DNA of 64,000 bases from Streptomyces spectabilis (GCF_008704795.1 NZ_CP023690.1:5776501-5840500); one strand, 5' to 3'; shown: positions 42,433-51,653, counted from the first letter of the stretch. A program made the numbers and translations. Notes: generated by a model not told the origin, from the letters alone.

Positions 42433-43872
42433 TCACAGCCGAACGGTCTCCGTCGTGCCGTCCGCCCAGGCCGCCAGGGGGTTGAAGCCCTGGTGGCCGC
42501 ACTCGCCGAAGACGGTGAGGGGGGCGCCTCCGGACAGGGCGACCAGGCGCCAGAGGCCGGAGCGGGACGCGGCGGACGGGGCTATGGGCAGGGCTGATTC
42601 GCCGTCGGCGTCGGCCAGTTGCCATGCCGTGGCGGCGCCGCGGCCGCTGTCCCCGCCGCTGGACGTGGGGCCGGGGGTCGGTATCACCCGGGTGAGGGTG
42701 GCCGGCCAGGTGTCCAGCCACGGGTCGTCGCGCAGCGCCTCGCCATAGCGCGCCGTCGCCTCTGCCGGGGGCAGGCCCGGCGGGCGGCCCGTGGCGGGGG
42801 CCGGGGTGGTGAACTGCTCGCCCAGGTCGGCGCGGAGCCCATGGGCCGCCGGATCGGCGGCGTACGGAACCAGTTCGGCGTCCAGGGCCTGGCCGACCGG
42901 CAGGCTGAGGGCGGGGGCGCGGCCCGCCGCCCCGTACGACAGGAGCAGGGCCGTGCGCCCGGACCGCTCGCCGTGCACCCAGACGCGGCGCGTGGTGAGC
43001 TTGCTGTCCACCGTGTCGTACTGCGCGAGGACCTGCCATCGGTCCCTGACCGGCGTGCCCCGCGCCGGTGCGGGCAGGCCGACGCGGGAGCGGACCGTGG
43101 CCGCCAGCGGGGCGGGGAGCCGGTCGCGGTGCAGCCAGCCCCAGGCGAGCAGGTGCAGCAGGGCGCACTCCTCCAGGAGCCGGGCGGGCCAGCCGGAGCC
43201 GGAGGAGGGTATGGCACCCAACTCCCGCACCCGCGCGGCGAGTCCCGGAGCCTGGGCGTCGACCATGCGGGCGGCCGTCTCCTCCCACAGGCCGTACCCC
43301 GACTGCTCGGCCGTGGCCAGGCCGCCGCGCAGCAGGTCGGCCAGGCGGCGCTCCAGCTCCGTCGCGCCCGCCGTGACGCGCTCGGCGCGGCGCTCCGCCC
43401 GCTTGCGCGCGGCCTCCGGATCGGCGGTCGCCCGCTGCGGCGCCGCGGCCGGACCCCGCTCCGTCCCCGCTCTCTCGCGCCGTGCGTCCAGCCACTGCCG
43501 CGCCCAGTCCGGCGGCGCGCCCTGCGGCACGGCGTCCGCCGGCACGGCGGGGTCCGCCGCCCCGTCAGAACCCGCGGGGCCGCCCGGGCCCGCCCAGAGC
43601 AGCAGCAGGCCGAGCGCGTGCTTGCAGGGGAACTTGCGGCTCGGGCAGCTGCATGCGGACGCGGGGCCCGCCGCGTCCGCCACGTCGATCACCGTCCGGT
43701 ACGGCTTGCTGCCGCTGCCCTTGCACAGTCCCCACACCGCCCCCTCGTCCGAACTGCCCGTCTGCGACCACGGCCCGGCGACGCCGAGCCTGCTTCCCGC
43801 CTTGCGTGACGGGGCGTCAGGTGCCAGTGCCAGCACCTGGTCCGCCGTCCAGCGCACCCCCTGCTGAGTCAT
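42433..43872 (-). CDS. SWIM zinc-finger protein
   Basis: A 479-residue protein. The SWIM finger lies at about residues 65-85: ACSCPSRKFPCKHALGLLLLW, the CxCx(n)CxH pattern of this DNA- or protein-binding module. The rest is mainly helical, with a charged segment (KRAERRAERVTAGATELERR) and a C-terminal region (WRLVALSGGAPLTVFGECGHQGFNPLAAW). No enzyme motif is visible. It is the first gene of a leftward two-gene unit with the DUF5691-like gene and is divergent from the MoxR ATPase. ATG 43872 lies seven bases after a TACCGT -10 box that is paired with TTGTCAGTG at N8, so the transcript is predicted to be leaderless and DNA-damage inducible. Confidence 0.88.
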   Translation of the reverse strand: MTQQGVRWTADQVLALAPDAPSRKAGSRLGVAGPWSQTGSSDEGAVWGLCKGSGSKPYRTVIDVADAAGPASACSCPSRKFPCKHALGLLLLWAGPGGPAGSDGAADPAVPADAVPQGAPPDWARQWLDARRERAGTERGPAAAPQRATADPEAARKRAERRAERVTAGATELERRLADLLRGGLATAEQSGYGLWEETAARMVDAQAPGLAARVRELGAIPSSGSGWPARLLEECALLHLLAWGWLHRDRLPAPLAATVRSRVGLPAPARGTPVRDRWQVLAQYDTVDSKLTTRRVWVHGERSGRTALLLSYGAAGRAPALSLPVGQALDAELVPYAADPAAHGLRADLGEQFTTPAPATGRPPGLPPAEATARYGEALRDDPWLDTWPATLTRVIPTPGPTSSGGDSGRGAATAWQLADADGESALPIAPSAASRSGLWRLVALSGGAPLTVFGECGHQGFNPLAAWADGTTETVRL

Positions 43873-43879
43873 GTCGTCG

Positions 43880-43974
43880 ACGGTAGGTCCCGCCACTGAC
43901 AATCAGTCGCGAGTACGGCATCTATGCAGGTCACGGACGTGCCAGGGTCGATTGTCAGTGGCGTGGTGCACCGT
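43880..43974. promoter_or_regulatory. Divergent DNA-damage-type promoter pair with 14-base inverted repeat
   Basis: CGCCACTGACAATC (43891-43904) and GATTGTCAGTGGCG (43950-43963) are perfect inverted copies. Each contains TTGTCAGTG. Leftward, TTGTCAGTG (43902-43894), N8, TACCGT (43885-43880) is a complete match to the RecA-NDp/PafBC promoter consensus tTGTCRgtg-N8-TAnnnT. Rightward, TTGTCAGTG (43952-43960), N8, CACCGT (43969-43974) keeps the spacing but has C in the first -10 position. The pair would switch on the SWIM/DUF5691 and MoxR/DUF5682/VWA units together. Confidence 0.75.
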
Positions 43975-44073
43975 GGGAACACATCGCGGCCAAGCCGTCG
44001 GCAAGGCCGCGTCGTTGCCGACGCATGCGCGCTTCGGGTGGCTCGCGCATGCCCGAGCTTGAGGGGGACCACC

Positions 44074-45228
44074 ATGACCGTTTCCGTGGAGCCGACCGGC
44101 GGCCGCGCCGCATCAGCGAGGCCCGCGGAGAGCGGCGGGCAGGGTGCGACGCAGGAGCTGCGGCCGCACGCCGAGGACGCCTTCGCCGCCGAACTCGCCG
44201 CGCTCGCCGGGCAGGACGACCGGCCGCGCCCGGCCCGCTGGCGGCTCTCGCCCTGGGCCGTCGCCACGTATCTGCTGGGCGGCACGCTGCCGGACGGCAC
44301 CGTGATCACACCCAAGTACGTGGGCCCGCGCCGCATCGTCGAGGTCGCCGTCACCACGCTCGCCACCGATCGCGCGCTGCTGCTGCTCGGTGTGCCCGGC
44401 ACCGCGAAGACCTGGGTGTCCGAGCACCTCGCGGCAGCGGTCAGCGGCGACTCGACGCTCCTGGTCCAGGGCACGGCAGGCACACCCGAAGAGGCCATTC
44501 GCTACGGGTGGAACTACGCGCGGCTGCTCGCCCACGGCCCCAGCCGCGACGCCCTCGTGCCCAGCCCGGTGATGCGCGCCATGTCCGAGGGCATGACGGC
44601 CCGCGTCGAGGAGCTGACCCGCATCCCCGCCGACGTCCAGGACACGCTGATCACGATCCTGTCGGAGAAGACCCTGCCCATACCGGAGTTGGGCGAGGAG
44701 GTGCAGGCCGTCCGCGGCTTCAACCTGATCGCCACGGCGAACGACCGCGACCGCGGGGTCAACGACCTGTCCAGCGCGCTGCGCCGCCGCTTCAACACGG
44801 TCGTGCTGCCGCTGCCGGAGAGCGCCGACGCCGAGGTCGACATCGTCGCGCGCCGCGTCGACCAGATCGGGCGCTCCCTCGACCTGCCCGCCGCCCCCGA
44901 CGGCATCGACGAGATCCGCCGCGTCGTCACGGTCTTCCGCGAGCTGCGCGACGGCGTCACGACGGACGGCCGTACGAAGGTGAAGTCGCCGAGCGGCACG
45001 CTTTCGACGGCCGAGGCGATCTCCGTGGTCACCAACGGCCTGGCCCTCGCGGCGCACTTCGGGGACGGCGTGCTGCGCCCCGGTGACGTCGCGGCGGGCA
45101 TCCTCGGCGCGGTCGTGCGGGATCCGGCGGCGGACGCGATGGTCTGGCAGGAGTACCTGGAAGCGGTCGTGCGCGAGCGTGACGGGTGGAAGGACTTCTA
45201 CCGCGCGTGCCGCGAGGTGAGCGCATGA
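44074..45228 (+). CDS. MoxR-type AAA+ ATPase
   Basis: A 384-residue AAA+ ATPase. Walker A is GVPGTAKTW (about residues 107-115). The Walker B/sensor 1 region is RIPADVQDTLITILSEKTLPIPELG followed by FNLIATANDRDRGVNDLSSALRRRFNTVVLPLP, with the arginine-finger pattern of the MoxR group. The C-terminal lid has RVVTVFRELRDG and LSTAEAISVVTNGLALAAHFG. MoxR ATPases act as chaperones that remodel partner proteins, usually with a VWA protein encoded nearby, as here. ATG 44074 has GAGGGGGA eight bases upstream; a leader of about 90 bases runs from the predicted promoter. It overlaps the next gene by four bases. Confidence 0.93.
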   Translation: MTVSVEPTGGRAASARPAESGGQGATQELRPHAEDAFAAELAALAGQDDRPRPARWRLSPWAVATYLLGGTLPDGTVITPKYVGPRRIVEVAVTTLATDRALLLLGVPGTAKTWVSEHLAAAVSGDSTLLVQGTAGTPEEAIRYGWNYARLLAHGPSRDALVPSPVMRAMSEGMTARVEELTRIPADVQDTLITILSEKTLPIPELGEEVQAVRGFNLIATANDRDRGVNDLSSALRRRFNTVVLPLPESADAEVDIVARRVDQIGRSLDLPAAPDGIDEIRRVVTVFRELRDGVTTDGRTKVKSPSGTLSTAEAISVVTNGLALAAHFGDGVLRPGDVAAGILGAVVRDPAADAMVWQEYLEAVVRERDGWKDFYRACREVSA

Positions 45229-47663
45229 CGACCGCCACGGAGAGGGTCGGCGGGCCGCTGCTGCTCGGGGTGCGGCACCACGGTCCCGGCTCCGCGCGCG
45301 CGGTGCGGGCCGCGCTGGACGCCGCTGAGCCGCGTGTCGTCCTGATCGAGGGCCCGCCGGAGGCCGACGGCCTCGTACGGCTCGCCGCCGACGCGGACAT
45401 GAGGCCGCCGGTGGCCCTGCTCGCGCACGTGGTGGACGAGCCGGGCCGGTCGGCGTTCTGGCCGCTCGCGGAGTTCTCGCCGGAGTGGGTGGCGATCCGG
45501 TGGGCCGTGCGGCGCGGGGCGCCGGTGCGGTTCATGGACCTCCCGGCCGCGCACACGCTCGCGCGCCGCGAGGAGGCGCCGGACGAGTCGGGCCCCGGCA
45601 GGGGAGACCCCATCGGCACGCTCGCCGGGGCCGCGGGGTACGACGACCCGGAGCGCTGGTGGGAGGACGTCGTCGAGCACCGGGGGGCGGGCGCCGACCC
45701 GTTCGCCCCGTTCGGGGCGCTCGGCGAGGCCATGGGGGCGCTGCGCGAGACGCCGGGGAGCGACGGCGTAGGACGGGACCTGCTGCGCGAGGCGTATATG
45801 CGGCTGCAAGTCCGGGCGGCGCAGCGGGAGTTCGGGGCCGAGGGGGTCGCCGTGGTCTGCGGGGCGTGGCACGTGCCCGCGCTGCGGCACCGGACGACGG
45901 CGGCCGCGGACCGGGCGCTCCTCAAGGGACTGCCGAAGGTCAAGGTCGACATGACCTGGGTGCCCTGGACGCACCGCCGTCTGGCCCGTACGAGCGGGTA
46001 CGGCGCGGGCATCGACTCGCCCGGCTGGTACGGCCATCTGTTCGGCGCGCCCGACCGGCCCGTCGAGCGCTGGCTGACCAGGGTCGCGATGCTGCTCAGG
46101 GAGGAGGGCAGGATCGTGTCGTCCGCGCACGTCATCGAGGCGGTGCGGCTCGCCGACACGCTCGCCGCGATGCGCGGGCGGCCCCTTGCCGGGCTCACCG
46201 AGACGCTGGACGCGGTCCGGGCCGTGATGTGTGAAGGGTCGGACGTGCCGCTCGCCCTGGTGCACGACCGGCTCGTCGTCGGCGACGTGCTCGGTGAGGT
46301 GCCGGAGTCCGCCCCCGCGGTGCCGTTGCAACGGGACCTCGGCCGCCTCCAGCGCAAGCTGCGGCTCAAGCCGGAGGCGCTGGAGCGGGAGGTGGAGCTC
46401 GACCTGCGCAAGGAGACCGACGCGGCGCGCAGCAGGCTCCTGCACCGGCTGCGGCTGCTCGGCGTCGGCTGGGGCGAGCCGGTTAAGGCGCGCGGCAGCA
46501 CCGGTACGTTCCGGGAGACCTGGCGGCTGCGGTGGGAGCCGGAGCTGTCGGTGCGGGTCGCCGAGGCCGGGGTGTGGGGCACGACGGTCGCGGCCGCCGC
46601 GACCGCCAAGGCGCAGGCGGACGCGGTGGGCGCGGAGGCCCTCGCCGACGTTACGGCCCTGGCGGAGCGGTGCCTGCTCGCCGGGCTGAAGTCGGCCCTG
46701 CCGGTGGTGATGCGGGTGCTCGCCGACCGGGCGGCCTTGGACGCGGACGTGGGGCACCTGGCGGAGGCGCTGCCCGCGCTGGTGCGGTCGCTGCGGTACG
46801 GGGACGTGCGGGGCACGGACACGGGGGCGCTGGGGGAGGTGGCGCTCGGGCTCGCGGAGCGGGTGTGCGTGGGGTTGCCGTCGGCCTGTGTGGGGCTCGA
46901 CGCGGATGCGGCGGAGCGGATGCGGGGCCGCGTGGACGCGGTGCACGGTGCCGTGGGGCTGCTGGGAGGTCGGGCCGCGCCCGGGGCCGGTCTGCGACCG
47001 CGATGGCTCGGGGTCCTGCGGGGGCTCGCCGAAGGGGAGCGGGTCGTGGGGGGCGTGCGGGGGCGGTGCGCGCGCCTGCTGATGGATGACGGGGCGCTGG
47101 CGGAGGGGGAGGCCGCGCGGTTGATGGGCCTTGCCCTGTCGCGGGGGAGCGAGCCGGGGGAGGCGGCCGCGTGGATCGAGGGGTTCGTCGGCGGGGGCGC
47201 GGGCGGCGGGATGCTGCTGGTGCACGACGAGCGGCTGCTGGGGCTCGTCGACCAGTGGCTCACGGGGGTGTCGGCCGAGGCGTTCGTCGACGTACTGCCG
47301 CTGCTGCGGCGGACGTTCTCCGCGTACGAGGCGGGGGTGCGGCGCACCCTGGGCGAGCTGGTGCGGCGGGGAGGCGCCCCCGCCGTGGCCGCCACCGGGG
47401 TGCCCGGGTTCGCCCAGGAGCTCGACCGGGAGCGGGCGGACGCGGTCCTGCCGGTGGTGGGGCTGCTGCTGGGGCTGGGCGACGGCGGGTTCGGGGAAGC
47501 GGACGATCGACTCAAGGGCGGTGGTGTCGTGTACGGCGGCGCGGGCGACGGTGACGGTGACACGGGCTGGGGCGGCGGCCGCGGTGACGGCCGCGGCAGC
47601 GGCTCCGGCGGCGGCAAGACCGCGGCCCCGCTGGGCGGCGGCCTGGTGGGGGTGGGCCGATGA
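45225..47663 (+). CDS. DUF5682-like protein of the MoxR/VWA cluster
   Basis: An 812-residue protein. The N-terminus, LLLGVRHHGPGSARAVRAAL and VVLIEGPPEADGLVRLA, and later VVCGAWHVPAL and VDMTWVPWTHRRL, recall TraB/ChaN-type folds with conserved His and Glu residues and are typical of DUF5682. The region from about 320 is helical and Leu/Arg/Val-rich. The C-terminus ends in a Gly/Asp-rich tail (GDGDGDTGWGGGRGDGRGSG) and APLGGGLVGVGR. Such proteins occur with MoxR and VWA genes in actinobacteria; the activity is unknown, though the His/Glu pattern could be metal-dependent. ATG 45225 overlaps the MoxR stop (ATGA) and its own stop overlaps the next small frame, indicating a coupled operon. Confidence 0.85.
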   Translation: MTTATERVGGPLLLGVRHHGPGSARAVRAALDAAEPRVVLIEGPPEADGLVRLAADADMRPPVALLAHVVDEPGRSAFWPLAEFSPEWVAIRWAVRRGAPVRFMDLPAAHTLARREEAPDESGPGRGDPIGTLAGAAGYDDPERWWEDVVEHRGAGADPFAPFGALGEAMGALRETPGSDGVGRDLLREAYMRLQVRAAQREFGAEGVAVVCGAWHVPALRHRTTAAADRALLKGLPKVKVDMTWVPWTHRRLARTSGYGAGIDSPGWYGHLFGAPDRPVERWLTRVAMLLREEGRIVSSAHVIEAVRLADTLAAMRGRPLAGLTETLDAVRAVMCEGSDVPLALVHDRLVVGDVLGEVPESAPAVPLQRDLGRLQRKLRLKPEALEREVELDLRKETDAARSRLLHRLRLLGVGWGEPVKARGSTGTFRETWRLRWEPELSVRVAEAGVWGTTVAAAATAKAQADAVGAEALADVTALAERCLLAGLKSALPVVMRVLADRAALDADVGHLAEALPALVRSLRYGDVRGTDTGALGEVALGLAERVCVGLPSACVGLDADAAERMRGRVDAVHGAVGLLGGRAAPGAGLRPRWLGVLRGLAEGERVVGGVRGRCARLLMDDGALAEGEAARLMGLALSRGSEPGEAAAWIEGFVGGGAGGGMLLVHDERLLGLVDQWLTGVSAEAFVDVLPLLRRTFSAYEAGVRRTLGELVRRGGAPAVAATGVPGFAQELDRERADAVLPVVGLLLGLGDGGFGEADDRLKGGGVVYGGAGDGDGDTGWGGGRGDGRGSGSGGGKTAAPLGGGLVGVGR

Positions 47664-47802
47664 CAGCCGCAGGTGACGTGACGAGTGGCGTGGCAGCGAC
47701 GAGTGGCGGCGGCGAGGCTGCGGCCCCGCTGGGCGGTGGCCTTGTGGGGGTGGCTCGATGAGGGACGCAGATGACGTGGCGAGTGGCGTGTCGGGCGGCG
47801 TG
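47607..47802 (+). repeat. 98-base tandem duplication at the DUF5682/VWA gene junction
   Basis: Bases 47607-47704 and 47705-47802 are diverged copies of one unit. Each includes GCGGCCCCGCTGGGCGG, then GTGGGGGTGG, GATGA and a GACGTG(A/G)CGAGTGGCGTG segment. The first copy holds the end of the DUF5682 gene, the second the start of the VWA gene, so the duplication made the small frame at 47660. Confidence 0.85.
47660..47761 (+). CDS. 33-residue frame created by the junction duplication
   Basis: ATG 47660 overlaps the DUF5682 stop (ATGA) and its TGA at 47759-47761 overlaps the VWA ATG (ATGA), so ribosomes could pass through all three. The C-terminus (AAAPLGGGLVGVAR) copies the C-terminus of the DUF5682 protein, and the N-terminus (GDVTSGVAATS) resembles the start of the VWA protein. 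It may matter only as a translational relay rather than as a functional peptide. Confidence 0.4.
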   Translation: MTAAGDVTSGVAATSGGGEAAAPLGGGLVGVAR

Positions 47803-49077
47803 GCAAGCGGTGCGGGAGGTGACGTGACGGGCGGCGCGTCGGGTGAGGTGACAGGCGGCGCGGCAGGTGGCGTGTCGGGCGGCGCGGGAGGTGGCGTGTC
47901 GGGCGGTGGGGTAGGTGGTGTGGTGGGGGATGAGCGGCTGCGGCGGTGGCGGCTTGTGCTGGGCGGGGGCGGTGCGGACGGCACCGGTCGTGCGCTGACC
48001 GGGCGGGACGCCGCGATGGACGGGGCGCTGTCCTCGCTGTACGGGGGCGGCGGGGGCAAGACGGAGCGGGGGCAGGGGCGTGCCGCGGGGCTCGGGGCGT
48101 CGGCGCCGTCGGTCGCGCGGTGGCTCGGTGACATCCGGACGTACTTCCCCTCGTCCGTCGTGCAGGTCATGCAGCGCGACGCGATCGACCGGCTCGGGCT
48201 CTCCGCGCTGCTCCTGGAGCCGGAGATGCTGGCGGCGGTGGAGGCGGACGTCCACCTGGTCGGCACGCTGCTCTCGCTGAACCAGGCGATGCCGGAGGAG
48301 ACGAAGGACACCGCGAGAGCCGTCGTGCGGAAGGTCGTCGAGGACCTGGAGAAGCGGCTCGCGACCCGCACCCGTGCCACGCTCACCGGCGCGCTCGACC
48401 GCAGCGCGCGGGTGCGGCGGCCCCGCCATCACGACATCGACTGGAACCGCACGATCGCGGCCAACCTCAAGAACTACCTGCCCGAGTACAAGACGGTGGT
48501 CCCCGAGCGGCTCGTCGGGTACGGACGGGCGTCGCAGGCGGTGAAGAAGGACGTCATCCTCTGCGTCGACCAGTCCGGCTCGATGGCGGCGTCCGTCGTC
48601 TACGCCTCGGTGTTCGGCGCGGTCCTCGCGTCCATGCGGTCGATCAGTACGCGGCTCGTGGTGTTCGACACCAGCGTGGTCGACCTGACGGACCAGCTCG
48701 ACGACCCCGTGGAGGTGCTCTTCGGCACACGGCTCGGCGGCGGCACCGACATCAACAGGGCGCTCGCGTACTGCCAGGCGCGGATAGCCCGCCCCGCCGA
48801 CACGGTCGTGGTCCTGATCTCCGACCTGTACGAGGGCGGGATACGGAACGAGATGCTCAAGCGGGTCGCGGCGATGAAGGCCTCCGGAGTGCAGTTCGTG
48901 ACGCTGCTCGCGCTGTCCGACGAGGGGGCGCCCGCGTACGACCACGACCACGCGGCCGCGCTCGCCGCCCTCGGCGCTCCGGCGTTCGCCTGCACCCCCG
49001 ACCACTTCCCCGAAGTGATGGCCGCGGCGATCGAACGCCGTCCGCTGCCCGTGCCGGAGATGAGTACTCACCGGTAA
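47758..49077 (+). CDS. VWA-domain protein of the MoxR cluster
   Basis: A 439-residue protein. The first 60 residues are Gly/Val/Ala repeats (GGVSGGAGGGVSGGGVGGVV) that look like products of local duplication. A helical region (LRRWRLVLGGGG, RWLGDIRTYFPSSVVQVMQRDAI) follows. The von Willebrand factor A domain (about 265-430) has an intact metal site: DQSGSM (DxSxS) at about 279, Thr in GGGTDI, and Asp in ISDLYEG. In MoxR systems the VWA protein is the usual partner of the ATPase and binds the substrate through the metal site. The ATG at 47758 is fixed by overlap with the preceding frame; GGGGGTGG supplies a ribosome-binding site. It is the last gene of the rightward unit. Confidence 0.9.
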   Translation: MRDADDVASGVSGGVASGAGGDVTGGASGEVTGGAAGGVSGGAGGGVSGGGVGGVVGDERLRRWRLVLGGGGADGTGRALTGRDAAMDGALSSLYGGGGGKTERGQGRAAGLGASAPSVARWLGDIRTYFPSSVVQVMQRDAIDRLGLSALLLEPEMLAAVEADVHLVGTLLSLNQAMPEETKDTARAVVRKVVEDLEKRLATRTRATLTGALDRSARVRRPRHHDIDWNRTIAANLKNYLPEYKTVVPERLVGYGRASQAVKKDVILCVDQSGSMAASVVYASVFGAVLASMRSISTRLVVFDTSVVDLTDQLDDPVEVLFGTRLGGGTDINRALAYCQARIARPADTVVVLISDLYEGGIRNEMLKRVAAMKASGVQFVTLLALSDEGAPAYDHDHAAALAALGAPAFACTPDHFPEVMAAAIERRPLPVPEMSTHR

Positions 49078-49494
49078 CGGGCGGGGCGCTGCCAGGACGT
49101 CGGCCGTTGGCGAAGGGGGCGCGCCCGACGCGACACGCGGTGGCCGGTCGCGAGAGCGAACGCGGGGGTTCCGGCGAGGCCGGTTCCGGCGGGGCCCGGG
49201 GGCATCGGAGGCCGTGAGGGGGCGCCCGAGAGGGGGCTCGGGAGCCGCCCGCTCTATCACGGCGGGCACGATCTGTGACCGTCATCACCGCGCAAATGTG
49301 ATCTGCGATTTAGGGACGCAGGTCCCGCGGCGATAACCTGCGAGACGGACATGCCGCGTACCGGACTCTTCGGCTACGCCTCCCTTGTGACAGCGCAGTC
49401 ACGTTGCCCTTCGCGGCACGCCCACGCAGAGCACGCAGAGACTGAAGCCGCTTAGCGACAGCGGCGCGAGATCACTGAAAAGGGACGGACGCGC
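49078..49494. other. Long upstream region of sucCD
   Basis: No gene is visible in these 417 bases. A TAACCT box at 49334-49339 may be a -10 element, without a clear -35 partner. A dyad GTGAC-N6-GTCAC lies at 49387-49402. The leader to the sucC GTG would be about 150 bases, leaving room for transcript-level control. Confidence 0.45.
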
Positions 49495-50676
49495 GTGGAC
49501 CTGTTCGAGTACCAGGCGAGGGACCTCTTCGCCAAGCACGGTGTACCGGTGCTGGCCGGTGAAGTCATCGACACGCCTGAGGCGGCGCGCGCGGCGACTG
49601 AACGCCTTGGCGGCAAGTCGGTCGTGAAGGCGCAGGTGAAGGTCGGTGGCCGCGGCAAGGCCGGCGGCGTCAAGCTGGCGGCGACGCCGGACGAGGCCGT
49701 CGCTCGCGCGACGGACATCCTCGGCATGGACATCAAGGGCCACACGGTCCACAAGGTGATGATCGCCGAGACGGCCCCGGAGATCGTGGAGGAGTACTAC
49801 GTCTCCTTCCTCCTGGACCGCACCAACCGCACCTTCCTCTCCATCGCCTCCGTCGAGGGCGGCATGGACATCGAGGAGGTGGCGGCCACCCGCCCGGAGG
49901 CCGTCGCCAAGACCCCGATCGACGCCAACAAGGGCGTGACCCCGGAGAAGGCGCGGGAGATCGTCGAGGCGGCGAAGTTCCCGGCCGAGGTCGCGGACAA
50001 GGTCGCCGACGTCCTCGTGACGCTGTGGGACACCTTCCTCAAGGAGGACGCCCTCCTCGTCGAGGTCAACCCGCTGGCCAAGGTCGCCTCCGGCGACATC
50101 CTGGCCCTCGACGGCAAGGTGTCCCTGGACGCCAACGCCGACTTCCGCCAGCCGGAGCACGAGGCGCTGGAGGACAAGGAGGCAGCCGACCCGCTCGAGG
50201 CTGCCGCCAAGGCCAAGGACCTCAACTACGTCAAGCTCGACGGCGAGGTCGGCATCATCGGCAACGGCGCGGGTCTGGTCATGTCGACCCTCGACGTCGT
50301 CGCGTACGCCGGTGAGAACCACGGCGGCGTGAAGCCCGCCAACTTCCTGGACATCGGTGGCGGCGCCTCCGCCCAGGTGATGGCGAACGGCCTGGAGATC
50401 ATCCTCGGCGACCCGGCCGTCAAGTCCGTCTTCGTCAACGTCTTCGGTGGCATCACCGCCTGTGACGAGGTCGCCAACGGCATCGTCCAGGCGCTCGCGC
50501 TCCTCGAGGAGAAGGGCGAGAAGGTCGAGAAGCCGCTCGTCGTCCGCCTCGACGGCAACAACGCCGAGCTGGGTCGCAAGATCCTCTCCGACGCCAACCA
50601 CCCGCTGGTGCAGCGCGTGGACACCATGGACGGCGCGGCCGACAAGGCCGCCGAGCTCGCTGCGGCTGCGAAGTAA
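49495..50676 (+). CDS. sucC: Succinyl-CoA ligase (ADP/GDP-forming), beta subunit
   Basis: A 393-residue subunit of the citric-acid-cycle enzyme that interconverts succinyl-CoA and succinate with nucleotide phosphorylation. [19 protein letters not shown] is the standard N-terminus. The ATP-grasp domain includes [18 protein letters not shown] and [25 protein letters not shown] with the metal-binding Glu and Asn. The C-terminal domain has [37 protein letters not shown] and [18 protein letters not shown] 49495 has AAAAGGGACGG upstream. It is followed 22 bases later by sucD, and the two form one transcript closed by a strong terminator. Confidence 0.97.
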   Translation: MDLFEYQARDLFAKHGVPVLAGEVIDTPEAARAATERLGGKSVVKAQVKVGGRGKAGGVKLAATPDEAVARATDILGMDIKGHTVHKVMIAETAPEIVEEYYVSFLLDRTNRTFLSIASVEGGMDIEEVAATRPEAVAKTPIDANKGVTPEKAREIVEAAKFPAEVADKVADVLVTLWDTFLKEDALLVEVNPLAKVASGDILALDGKVSLDANADFRQPEHEALEDKEAADPLEAAAKAKDLNYVKLDGEVGIIGNGAGLVMSTLDVVAYAGENHGGVKPANFLDIGGGASAQVMANGLEIILGDPAVKSVFVNVFGGITACDEVANGIVQALALLEEKGEKVEKPLVVRLDGNNAELGRKILSDANHPLVQRVDTMDGAADKAAELAAAAK

Positions 50677-50698
50677 GGGACGAGGGACTCAGACCACC

Positions 50699-51583
50699 AT
50701 GGCTATCTTCCTCAACAAGGACAGCAAGGTCATCGTCCAGGGCATGACCGGTGCCACGGGCATGAAGCACACCAAGCTCATGCTGGGTGACGGCACGAAC
50801 ATCGTCGGCGGCGTGAACCCGCGCAAGGCGGGTCAGTCGGTCGACATCGACGGCACCGAGATCCCGGTCTTCGGCACCGTCGCCGAGGCGATGGAGAAGA
50901 CGGGCGCCAACGTCTCCGTCCTCTTCGTGCCCCCGGCCTTCGCGAAGGCCGCCGTCGTCGAGGCCATCGACGCCGAGATCCCGCTCGCGGTCGTCATCAC
51001 CGAGGGCATCGCCGTCCACGACTCCGCCGCGTTCTACGCGTACGCCGTGGAGAAGGGCAACACGACGCGGATCATCGGCCCGAACTGCCCGGGTCTGATC
51101 ACCCCCGGCCAGTCGAACGCGGGCATCATCCCGGGCGACATCACGAAGCCGGGCCGCATCGGCCTGGTCTCGAAGTCCGGCACGCTCACGTACCAGATGA
51201 TGTACGAGCTGCGCGACATCGGCTTCTCGTCGGCCGTCGGCATCGGTGGCGACCCGGTCATCGGTACGACGCACATCGACGCCCTGGCCGCGTTCGAGGC
51301 CGACCCCGACACCGACCTGATCGTGATGATCGGTGAGATCGGCGGCGACGCCGAGGAGCGTGCGGCGGACTACATCAAGGCCAACGTGACCAAGCCGGTC
51401 GTCGGCTACGTCGCGGGCTTCACCGCGCCCGAGGGCAAGACGATGGGCCACGCCGGCGCCATCGTCTCCGGCTCGTCCGGCACGGCCGCCGCGAAGAAGG
51501 AGGCCCTCGAGGCCGCCGGGGTGAAGGTCGGCAAGACCCCCACCGAGACGGCGAAGCTGGCCCGGGCGATCCTGGCCGGCTGA
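50699..51583 (+). CDS. sucD: Succinyl-CoA ligase (ADP/GDP-forming), alpha subunit
   Basis: A 294-residue subunit. The CoA-binding Rossmann domain begins [19 protein letters not shown], followed by [22 protein letters not shown]. The ligase domain contains [21 protein letters not shown] and the phosphohistidine loop [13 protein letters not shown], whose His is the phosphorylated residue (about 248). The length and order match SucD throughout. ATG 50699 starts [21 protein letters not shown] lies upstream. It completes the active heterodimer with SucC. Confidence 0.97.
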   Translation: MAIFLNKDSKVIVQGMTGATGMKHTKLMLGDGTNIVGGVNPRKAGQSVDIDGTEIPVFGTVAEAMEKTGANVSVLFVPPAFAKAAVVEAIDAEIPLAVVITEGIAVHDSAAFYAYAVEKGNTTRIIGPNCPGLITPGQSNAGIIPGDITKPGRIGLVSKSGTLTYQMMYELRDIGFSSAVGIGGDPVIGTTHIDALAAFEADPDTDLIVMIGEIGGDAEERAADYIKANVTKPVVGYVAGFTAPEGKTMGHAGAIVSGSSGTAAAKKEALEAAGVKVGKTPTETAKLARAILAG

Positions 51584-51597
51584 CCTCCACGGTCCTG

Positions 51598-51640
51598 AGA
51601 AGCGGGCCCGCACCCAGAACTGGGGTGCGGGCCCGCTTCT
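51598..51640. terminator. Terminator after sucCD
   Basis: A perfect 18-base stem, AGAAGCGGGCCCGCACCC (51598-51615) with GGGTGCGGGCCCGCTTCT (51623-51640), and a seven-base loop. It also faces the convergent regulator gene. Confidence 0.9.
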
Positions 51641-51653
51641 GTGTTCCCGGCGG

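Noticed and set aside
49387..49402. GTGAC-N6-GTCAC as a Crp site upstream of sucC
   Set aside because: The spacing and the second half do not match the Streptomyces Crp consensus as I know it; left as an unnamed dyad.
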